The position numbers were made by a program, and so were the translations under genes. DNA of 12,521 nucleotides from an uncultured Prevotella sp. (GTDB lineage: Bacteria; Bacteroidota; Bacteroidia; Bacteroidales; Bacteroidaceae). The notes below the pieces were generated by a model, which did no database searches, had not been told where the DNA came from, and was given only the letters and a program-made list of their open reading frames with translations. The stretch covers positions 1 to 12,521 of the forward strand of contig CALFIY010000036.1 in assembly GCA_937877595.1 (NCBI GenBank). Reading direction: 5' to 3'. This document shows, piece after piece, positions 6,693 through 12,521 of the stretch. Every line of letters begins with the position of its first letter. Position 1 is the stretch's first letter.

Positions 6693-6803
6693 GCTAAAAC
6701 AGCAGTGGCAAAAATTACAGCAGTGTTTACGAAAATAAAAACAGCGCTGGCAAAAATTAAAACAGCGCTGACGAAAATTAAAACAGCTAAAATTTCCGTG
6801 AAA
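6693..6803. repeat. In-frame 21-bp tandem repeat array in intergenic DNA
   Basis: Units begin at 6699 (18 nt), 6717 (24 nt), 6741 (21 nt), 6762 (21 nt) and 6783 (decayed). The best copies read ACAGCGCTG-GCAAAAATTAAA and contain the palindrome CAGCGCTG. All length differences are multiples of three, and both strands stay open across the array. The plus strand reads as Lys-rich heptads (TALAKIK, TALTKIK); the minus strand reads as Cys/Phe-rich heptads (CFNFRQR, CFNFCQR). The array lies between the convergent uxaC and sugar kinase genes. Neither reading has a convincing start signal, so it is listed as a repeat and not as a gene. Confidence 0.75.
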
Positions 6804-6823
6804 AAGTGCCGTCACGTAACGGC
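6801..6823 (-). terminator. Possible weak terminator of the sugar kinase gene
   Basis: On the minus strand GCCGT (6823-6819) pairs with ACGGC (6812-6808) around a 6-nt loop, and TTTTT (6805-6801) follows two bases later. The stem is only 5 bp and overlaps the kinase stop codon, so its strength is doubtful. Confidence 0.4.
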
Positions 6824-7657
6824 GTGGTTATCAGGCGTTTCCGAAAGCATGCCTTTCATTACGCGCCCAACGCTAAAACCCTCGGCAGATGCCGCTTCGG
6901 CAAGTTGTCTGCGGTAGTGGAAAGCCATGCTGCCCACAAATCCCACCGGCAAATCAAGCCGCTGATAAGGCAGAATGTTGCGCGCGAAAAAGCGACGGAA
7001 GTTCTCCACGACCAATGCGTCAAGTAGCGGATTGTCGATGTGTCGCGCCACGAAGTGCGACAGCGATGCGAGCCATCGGTTGGCAAGCGGCTGGCGGTAT
7101 ACGCGCTCTATCACGTCGCCAAGCGTCAGTTGCGTTTCCTCCTCAAACTGTTTCCTGACACCGACAAACCTTCCGTCCTTGTACAGCGCTCCGACAAGCA
7201 GTTTTCCAAGCACTGCCCCACTCCCCTCGTCGCCCAGCACATATCCCAGTGCAGGCGTCTGGCTGACGATGTGCTTTCCGTCGTAGAGACAAGAGTTGGC
7301 GCCGGTGCCCAGTATGCATGCTATGCCCTCCTTGTCGCCACACAGAATCCTGGCAGCACCCAGCATGTCGCTCGCCACCTCGATGAGGCCACAGCCGGCG
7401 AACGACGCGCGCAGCACGTCATCCACCACGGGCGACAGCGCAGCCGTGCATCCGCTGCCATAGAAGTGCAGTTCGGCTATAGCGCCTGCCTTGTCGCCCA
7501 AAAGGGGCTTTAGTTGTTCTTCTACCACTCTGCGCAGTTCGTCGGCCGACTGATGGACGGGGCTCATGCCTTCTGTCTGACATCGCGCCACTTCCCTGCC
7601 GTTCTCCTCCAGTAGCCAGTCACACTTGGTGCTCCCGCTGTCTGCCGTAAGCGTCAT
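6812..7657 (-). CDS. BadF/BadG-type ATPase, N-acetylglucosamine kinase-like sugar kinase
   Basis: A 281-residue cytoplasmic protein of the ASKHA (actin/hexokinase-like) fold. The phosphate-1 loop is ADSGSTKCDW (residues 5-14). The phosphate-2 region is CILGTGANSCLYDG (114-127), and LGDEGSGAVLG (141-151) is the typical signature of eukaryotic-type GlcNAc kinases and BadF-family ATPases. The C-terminal half carries the adenosine-side GFVGSMAFHYR motif (239-249). The likely role is ATP-dependent phosphorylation of an amino sugar such as GlcNAc or a cell-wall-derived sugar, but the substrate is inferred from the family. The start at 7657 gives the family's usual short N-terminus with an A-rich leader (AAGAAAACGGAA). 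It lies 36 nt after the FadL-type gene with no promoter seen between, so the two probably share a transcript. Confidence 0.87.
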   Translation of the reverse strand: MTLTADSGSTKCDWLLEENGREVARCQTEGMSPVHQSADELRRVVEEQLKPLLGDKAGAIAELHFYGSGCTAALSPVVDDVLRASFAGCGLIEVASDMLGAARILCGDKEGIACILGTGANSCLYDGKHIVSQTPALGYVLGDEGSGAVLGKLLVGALYKDGRFVGVRKQFEEETQLTLGDVIERVYRQPLANRWLASLSHFVARHIDNPLLDALVVENFRRFFARNILPYQRLDLPVGFVGSMAFHYRRQLAEAASAEGFSVGRVMKGMLSETPDNHAVT

Positions 7658-7693
7658 TTCCGTTTTCTTGGTTAACGTTGCAATGAAGTGAAA

Positions 7694-9073
7694 TCAGAAT
7701 TTATAGTCTATGCCAAAGCCTATGACATTGTTCGTACGCGAGTAGATATCCTTGCCAGCGTACTTGGTGCCGAGATAGCCGCCATCTGCCTGGGTATACT
7801 CACGTGTATAGTCGCTGTAGATGGTTATAAAGTAGCCGGCGTTTAGGCGTATCTTCTCGCTGACGTTCCACGCTCCTCCGAGGCCAATGCTGTAACTGTC
7901 GCAGGCAAACGAGGTATTCTGCTGGTACGCGTCGGAAAGTCCGTAGTCGGTACGCTGACCGCCAAGACTTACAGTAAATCGGTCGTTGATGTCGTACTCC
8001 ACACCAGCCAGCACCTCGTGAGTGCCATGGTCCAGTTCCTTCTGGCGATACTGCCCCTCGATACCCATCTTGGCATTTTTGTCGTCGAAGAAATGGTATT
8101 CCAGGGTGGCGCGCAGTTTGTTGCTGAAATCGTAGCGTGCGGCAACGCTAAGCAGCGCAGGCATATCGTATCGCACATGCTCACCGTCCTCATACGCCTT
8201 GCCCAAACTGCCAAGCCCCTGAGGCAACTGGCTTGTCTCATTGGTCACGCTGATTTTCGTACGGAACTCATAGCGTGCGGCAATAGTCAGCGGACCCTTA
8301 TGAAAATCGACGCTGACGATTGGTGCAAAGCCCCATCCCTTTTGCGTGCAATCAAGATGCAGGTCGGCCAGCGTCTTTCCGCCCAACTGCGGCAGCATTG
8401 TGGCTGTGACATTGGCGCGGCTGTATCCGTCATAATAGTTTGCGCGCATGCCAATGGCTGCTGCAAGAAAATCGGTAAACTTATACGTGAAATTCACCTG
8501 ACCGCCGTATATATACTGCTTGCCCTTTACGTTTGAATTGATGGTGTACATCTCTGGCGTGACGACAGGTACCGCCGGATTATCGAGGTGCTGCGCCAGT
8601 GTCTGCTTGAAAATGGAACCCATGACGAGCGTGTTAAACATGGGGATGCCGTCTTCGTATTCCACAAAGCCGCCGCTACCCACAATGCCAATCATGGCAG
8701 AAACAGCCCAACGGTCTTTCTTGTAGGAAGCAAAGAGAGCAGGAACGATGGGAGCCGAGGCCTTTCCGTGATATTTCTTGTCGATAGTATAGCCGCCGTA
8801 GACGCCAGGATAGGCAAGGTAGTTGGGGATCTCCGTCTTCACATCACGATTTTGCCATGGCTTCTGGAAGTCGAGCGAGAGTTGCAGACCGTTGTGCCCC
8901 CACGCCAGTCCGGCCGGATTGGAGTAAGCAGCATCGATGTCAAACGTGGCGCCACGCGCCATCATACGGTCGAAGGCCACGTGATAGTTGGTGTTGGTCA
9001 TCAGACCGCCTGCCACGGCAGGCACAACGACGGCAGCAATAGCCAACATCAGCACAAGGAGTCTCTTTTTCAT
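7694..9073 (-). CDS. FadL/OmpP1-family outer-membrane transport protein
   Basis: A 459-residue outer-membrane beta-barrel protein. The signal peptide covers residues 1-21 (MKKRLLVLMLAIAAVVVPAVA). It is followed by NTNYHVAFDRMMARGATFDI and DAAYSNPAGLAW, the N-terminal hatch pattern of FadL/OmpP1/TodX proteins with its NPAG motif (residues 52-55). The rest consists of amphipathic strands with Gly and aromatic residues, and it ends in DYKF with the terminal Phe typical of barrels assembled by Bam. Family members carry hydrophobic molecules such as long-chain fatty acids across the outer membrane; the cargo here is unknown. The start at 9073 is preferred to an in-frame start at 9103, which adds ten residues before the signal peptide. 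It is transcribed from the promoter at 9138-9168 and is followed by the sugar kinase gene. Confidence 0.87.
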   Translation of the reverse strand: MKKRLLVLMLAIAAVVVPAVAGGLMTNTNYHVAFDRMMARGATFDIDAAYSNPAGLAWGHNGLQLSLDFQKPWQNRDVKTEIPNYLAYPGVYGGYTIDKKYHGKASAPIVPALFASYKKDRWAVSAMIGIVGSGGFVEYEDGIPMFNTLVMGSIFKQTLAQHLDNPAVPVVTPEMYTINSNVKGKQYIYGGQVNFTYKFTDFLAAAIGMRANYYDGYSRANVTATMLPQLGGKTLADLHLDCTQKGWGFAPIVSVDFHKGPLTIAARYEFRTKISVTNETSQLPQGLGSLGKAYEDGEHVRYDMPALLSVAARYDFSNKLRATLEYHFFDDKNAKMGIEGQYRQKELDHGTHEVLAGVEYDINDRFTVSLGGQRTDYGLSDAYQQNTSFACDSYSIGLGGAWNVSEKIRLNAGYFITIYSDYTREYTQADGGYLGTKYAGKDIYSRTNNVIGFGIDYKF

Positions 9074-9137
9074 GTTATGGAATGTATAATGGATTATTAA
9101 CAAGACAAAAACGATAATTCATTATAAGTTTCAACCG

Positions 9138-9168
9138 CAAAAGTAGCATATTTTCCCGAATATTACAA
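9138..9168 (-). promoter_or_regulatory. Promoter of the FadL-type gene
   Basis: On the minus strand TTG (9168-9166), a 20-bp spacer and TACTTTTG (9145-9138) match the Bacteroidetes consensus. The leader would be close to 60 nt. It lies in the 250-bp divergent region shared with the MscS gene. Confidence 0.65.
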
Positions 9169-9272
9169 AGAAAAATGTAACAAAAACGCCAATAAAAAGG
9201 CATAACACAAACTTTTTGGCTGCTTATAACAAAAAAAAACATACGCCCAGCGGCAAAATAAGCGGAAAATAG

Positions 9273-9280
9273 TAACTTTG
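9273..9280 (+). promoter_or_regulatory. Putative -7 promoter box of the MscS gene
   Basis: TAACTTTG matches TAnnTTTG and is followed by CAGCG, giving a leader of about 38 nt to the ATG at 9324. No TTG lies at the usual -33 position. The rest of the divergent region 9074-9323 is AT-rich with an A-run near 9230-9240; no RNA gene or operator was recognised there. Confidence 0.5.
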
Positions 9281-9323
9281 CAGCGTTTTTGAGGAAAACA
9301 GGAAAACAGACAGAGACTGAAAA

Positions 9324-11648
9324 ATGAAACGCATTGTCGCCATACTGGCCGTACTGCTCATCACACAGGGCTGCCATGCCGTGCTAAAGGAGAAAGACCT
9401 TCCGCAGACGCTTCATATACTACGCACCGAACTCACCAACTATCACCGCGAGTTGGCTACTCTGATGGAACGCAACAAGGAGCAGAGCGAACAGGTGCGC
9501 TCGCAACTCATAGCAACCATGCAGCGCTCCAATCAGAACTCGCTGATGCTCTATTCGCAGAAGCAGGAATACGTATTCGACCTTACTTATGCCTGCCATG
9601 AGGCGACAGAGCAGTTCCACGCCTTCCGCACACAGCAGATGCCCTTCAAGACATTCCTTGCCAAGGCTGAGGCCGACATTGCGCGCTACGACTCGCTCAT
9701 CGGCGCACTCAGGGCAATGCCCGTAGCGACTCTCGACAGCCGTTCGCAGACCGACCGCAATGTCTGTATGACGCTCGCCACGAACATACGCAACTCGCTG
9801 GACGAAAACAGGTCGACAATGGAAGACTATATCCACTATTACGACCTGACGGAAAAGCGCCTGTCATATCTGAACGACTACGCACAGAAGCGATATAACG
9901 ATATTCAGACCAGCATCTTCCGTAATGGCGGAGAGAGTTACTTCACTATTCTGCGCAACTGGCCACGCGAGTGGGACACAATGACCCACACCGTCAAAAA
10001 GAAGTACCAGCCCAATGCCAATTCGCAATGGGACAGCAAGTGGATATTCGGTCTTCTTTTCTCCACCATTCTCTATGCCATCCTGGCGTCAATGCTCAAT
10101 TTCCTCGCCATTCGCTACATCGTTCCGAAGCGCATGCGCACCGAGGAATTTATGAAAAAACGCACAAGTATAACGCTGGCCACGACGACAGTAACCTTTG
10201 CCGTTATCCTGGGAGTGACGATGCTCGTCACCACGCAGAATTTCTTCCTCATGGCATCCAATCTGCTCGTGGAGTATGCATGGCTGATGGGCGTTATCCT
10301 GATTTCGCTGCTGCTTCGCGTGACTGGCGACCAGATCACGAGCGCCTTCCGTATATATACGCCGCTGCTTGTGGTTGGATTTCTGGTCATTGCATTCCGC
10401 ATAATACTCATCCCCAACGAACTGGTAAACATGCTGTTCCCGCCGGTACTGCTGGCATGCGCCGTATGGCAGTGGAGCGTAATAGGACGGCACAACCAGA
10501 ATATTCCGCGCTCCGACATATTCTATACATATATCTCGCTGCTGATGTTCATCGTGTCGGTGGTATGCTCATGGGCCGGATACACTCTGCTCGCAGTGCA
10601 GATACTGATTTGGTGGACCATGCAACTGACGTGCATACTCACCATAACATGCGCCATACAGTATCTGAAACTCTACGGTGACAGGCATCAACTGGCCGAA
10701 AAACCAATCACGACGACATGGGCCTACAATCTGGTTTACGCCGTACTGCTGCCGGTGACGGGAGTGCTCTCCGTGATGGTCAGCATCTACTGGGCTGCCG
10801 ACGTATTCAATCTCAGCGACCTCTGCTGGAAGATTTTCAATACGAATTTCGTCAATCTCTCCAATTTAAAACTGAGTATCGTTTCCATTGCGCTTGCTGT
10901 AAGTCTTTGGTTCCTCTTTTCCTATATCAACAAAACAGTGCTGCAACTTATGCGCCTGCATTACGAGTTGAAGGACGCCTCTACTGCTGCAAGCAGGGAA
11001 GTGATGGGAAAAAATGTAATACAGGTAATAGTCTGGGGAACGTGGTTTCTCATCACTATGTCAATGCTCGGCATTTCCATGGAATGGCTGCTGGTGGTCA
11101 CAGGCGGACTGTCAACAGGTATCGGTTTCGCCTCAAAGGACATAATAGAGAATATCTACTACGGAATATCGCTTATGACGGGGCGCATCAAGGTGGGCGA
11201 CTGGATACAGGTAGACGGCACTATGGGAAAGGTGGTCTCCATCAGTTACACCAGCACCGTGATAGAATCGCTCTACGGCGAGGTGATAACATTCCAGAAT
11301 TCGCAACTTTTCTCAAAGAACTACAAAAACCTTACACGCAACCACGGATACGTGCTGCAAGTTGTTCCTTACGGAGTAGCCTACGGCTCCGACCTGCAAG
11401 AAGTAATCCGCCTTGTCGACGCTGCTGTCAACGGGCTGCACCACAAGTGGATGGACCCGGGAAAGACAGTAAAATCGGTGGTTGGCGAACTGGCCGACTC
11501 AGGCATCAATTTCAAGATGTTCGTATGGGCCGACGCAGTAAAGAAATCGTATGTTATCAGCGACGTACTGCGCACTATCTACGACACGCTCAATTTGCAC
11601 AACATTGAAATACCGTTCCCACAACAAGACGTACATATCAAGCAATAA
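9324..11648 (+). CDS. Large MscS-family mechanosensitive ion channel
   Basis: A 774-residue inner-membrane protein. Residues 1-19 are a signal peptide (MKRIVAILAVLLITQGCHA). Residues 20-235 are a hydrophilic, helix-rich periplasmic domain. From about 238 to 600 there are roughly ten to eleven membrane segments (for example 282-303, 343-363, 398-420, 516-536, 565-583). The pore-lining helix and MscS core follow: LLVVTGGLSTGIGFASKDII, GRIKVGDWIQVDGTMGKVV (620-638) and VITFQNSQLFSKNYKN. The C-terminal alpha/beta domain ends in IEIPFPQQDVHI (761-772), a standard MscS ending. Such channels open under membrane tension and release solutes on hypo-osmotic shock. At this length, with a large periplasmic part, it resembles the MscK/MscM type of enlarged MscS proteins. 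glyS follows within 32 nt on the same strand. Confidence 0.93.
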   Translation: MKRIVAILAVLLITQGCHAVLKEKDLPQTLHILRTELTNYHRELATLMERNKEQSEQVRSQLIATMQRSNQNSLMLYSQKQEYVFDLTYACHEATEQFHAFRTQQMPFKTFLAKAEADIARYDSLIGALRAMPVATLDSRSQTDRNVCMTLATNIRNSLDENRSTMEDYIHYYDLTEKRLSYLNDYAQKRYNDIQTSIFRNGGESYFTILRNWPREWDTMTHTVKKKYQPNANSQWDSKWIFGLLFSTILYAILASMLNFLAIRYIVPKRMRTEEFMKKRTSITLATTTVTFAVILGVTMLVTTQNFFLMASNLLVEYAWLMGVILISLLLRVTGDQITSAFRIYTPLLVVGFLVIAFRIILIPNELVNMLFPPVLLACAVWQWSVIGRHNQNIPRSDIFYTYISLLMFIVSVVCSWAGYTLLAVQILIWWTMQLTCILTITCAIQYLKLYGDRHQLAEKPITTTWAYNLVYAVLLPVTGVLSVMVSIYWAADVFNLSDLCWKIFNTNFVNLSNLKLSIVSIALAVSLWFLFSYINKTVLQLMRLHYELKDASTAASREVMGKNVIQVIVWGTWFLITMSMLGISMEWLLVVTGGLSTGIGFASKDIIENIYYGISLMTGRIKVGDWIQVDGTMGKVVSISYTSTVIESLYGEVITFQNSQLFSKNYKNLTRNHGYVLQVVPYGVAYGSDLQEVIRLVDAAVNGLHHKWMDPGKTVKSVVGELADSGINFKMFVWADAVKKSYVISDVLRTIYDTLNLHNIEIPFPQQDVHIKQ

Positions 11649-11680
11649 AAAACACAAATAAATAAATGCACAACAGCACT

Positions 11681-12521
11681 ATGGCACAAGAAGACGTTTT
11701 CAAGAAAATAGTTAGCCACTCCAAGGAGTATGGCTTCGTGTTCCCATCAAGCGAAATATACGACGGACTTGGCGCCGTCTACGACTACGGACAGATGGGC
11801 GTCGAACTGAAAAACAATATCAAGCAATACTGGTGGAAAGCAATGACTATGCTTCACGACAACATCGTCGGCATAGACTCAGCAATCTTTATGCACCCCA
11901 CAATATGGAAGGCTTCGGGGCACGTTGACGCTTTTAACGATCCTCTTATCGACAATCGCGACTCTAAAAAGCGCTATCGCGCCGACGTTCTCATCGAAGA
12001 CCAGATAGCAAAATACGACGAGAAGATACAGAAAGAGGTGGAAAAGGCGCGCAAGCGCTTCAAGGAGGCTTTCAATGAGGAGCAGTATCTCGCCACATCG
12101 CCACGCGTGCTGGAAATAAAGGAGAAACGCGATGCTCTCCACGCTCGCTACGCTGCTGCAATGCAAGGCCCTGATCTTGAAGAACTGAAACAAATAATCC
12201 TCGACGAAGAAATAGTCTGCCCAATAAGCGGAACGCGCAACTGGACAGACGTGCGCCAGTTCAATCTTATGTTCTCCACGGAGATGGGAGCCTCGGCAGA
12301 TGCATCAATGAAGATTTATCTGCGCCCGGAAACAGCACAGGGCATATTTGTCAACTATCTCAACGTCCAGAAAACAGGGCGCATGAAGATACCTTTCGGA
12401 ATAGCACAGATAGGAAAGGCTTTCCGCAACGAGATAGTGGCACGACAGTTTATTTTCCGCATGCGTGAGTTTGAGCAGATGGAAATGCAGTTCTTCGTAC
12501 ACCCTGGTACCGAACTGGAAT
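11681..12521 (+). CDS. glyS: Glycyl-tRNA synthetase, N-terminal part (partial)
   Basis: The 280 complete codons seen run off the right edge. The enzyme charges tRNA-Gly with glycine in the cytoplasm. This is the single-chain class II type (glyS/glyQS, like eukaryotic and Thermus GlyRS), not the alpha2beta2 type. Visible are FPSSEIYDGLGAVYDYGQMG near the N-terminus, FMHPTIWKASGHVDAFNDPL, VCPISGTRNWTDVRQFNLMF, YLRPETAQGIFVNYLNV, and motif 2 (GIAQIGKAFRNEI to FRMREFEQMEM). A charged helical insertion (about residues 100-160) is as expected in Bacteroidetes. The start at 11681 (MAQEDVFKKIV) matches the family N-terminus. An in-frame ATG at 11666 would add five residues and has a more A-rich leader, so it remains possible. 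No promoter box lies in the 32-nt gap to the MscS gene, so read-through from it is likely. Confidence 0.96.
   Translation, partial: MAQEDVFKKIVSHSKEYGFVFPSSEIYDGLGAVYDYGQMGVELKNNIKQYWWKAMTMLHDNIVGIDSAIFMHPTIWKASGHVDAFNDPLIDNRDSKKRYRADVLIEDQIAKYDEKIQKEVEKARKRFKEAFNEEQYLATSPRVLEIKEKRDALHARYAAAMQGPDLEELKQIILDEEIVCPISGTRNWTDVRQFNLMFSTEMGASADASMKIYLRPETAQGIFVNYLNVQKTGRMKIPFGIAQIGKAFRNEIVARQFIFRMREFEQMEMQFFVHPGTELE

Noticed and set aside
6693..6803. CRISPR array
   Set aside because: The units are contiguous without unique spacers, and no cas gene is nearby.
9074..9103. Longer start for the FadL-type gene
   Set aside because: It would place ten residues before an intact signal peptide that begins at 9073.
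10718..11608. 296-codon plus-strand frame inside the MscS gene
   Set aside because: The MscS frame carries all family motifs; this frame is an out-of-frame shadow rich in Arg and Leu.

Overview
The window looks like chromosomal DNA of a Bacteroidales bacterium, probably Prevotella or a close relative. The evidence is the family content: a eukaryote-like CarB, a DUF1573 protein, a Wzi-family outer-membrane protein and a Bacteroidetes-type GlyRS. Promoter-like sites also match the Bacteroidetes consensus (TTG, about 19-20 bp, TAnnTTTG), and A-rich leaders replace clear Shine-Dalgarno sites. The genus is inference. Most of the window is ordinary core genome. No mobile element, CRISPR array, tRNA or rRNA was seen, and no gene-free stretch exceeds 300 bases.

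Layout. (1) 1-1296, minus strand: a DUF1573 secreted protein followed after 25 nt by the 5' part of carB, which runs off the left edge. (2) 1399-3398, minus: a Wzi-like outer-membrane protein and a small lipoprotein whose start overlaps the wzi stop (ATGA). (3) 3572-4474, plus: a secreted His-rich protein with a Ser/Arg/Gly repeat tail, divergent from wzi. (4) 4217-4984, minus: a histidine phosphatase converging on gene 3. Its reading frame continues 258 bp antisense through that gene's repeats, giving an Ala-rich tail. (5) 5191-6597, plus: uxaC, with a good promoter and a rho-independent terminator. (6) 6598-6811: a convergent intergenic region with hairpins and a 21-bp in-frame tandem repeat. 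(7) 6812-9073, minus: a FadL-type outer-membrane protein followed by a BadF/GlcNAc-kinase-type sugar kinase. (8) 9324-12521, plus: a large MscS-type channel followed by glycyl-tRNA synthetase, which runs off the right edge.

How the genes work together. Envelope genes dominate: the Wzi/lipoprotein pair, the FadL porin, the DUF1573 protein, the His-rich secreted protein and the MscS channel. They are interleaved with metabolic and housekeeping genes (carB, uxaC, sugar kinase, glyS). No single pathway links the window. The most unusual points are the long antisense coding overlap at 4217-4474, the repeat-filled gap at 6693-6803, and a wzi promoter so close to its ATG that the mRNA would be leaderless or nearly so.
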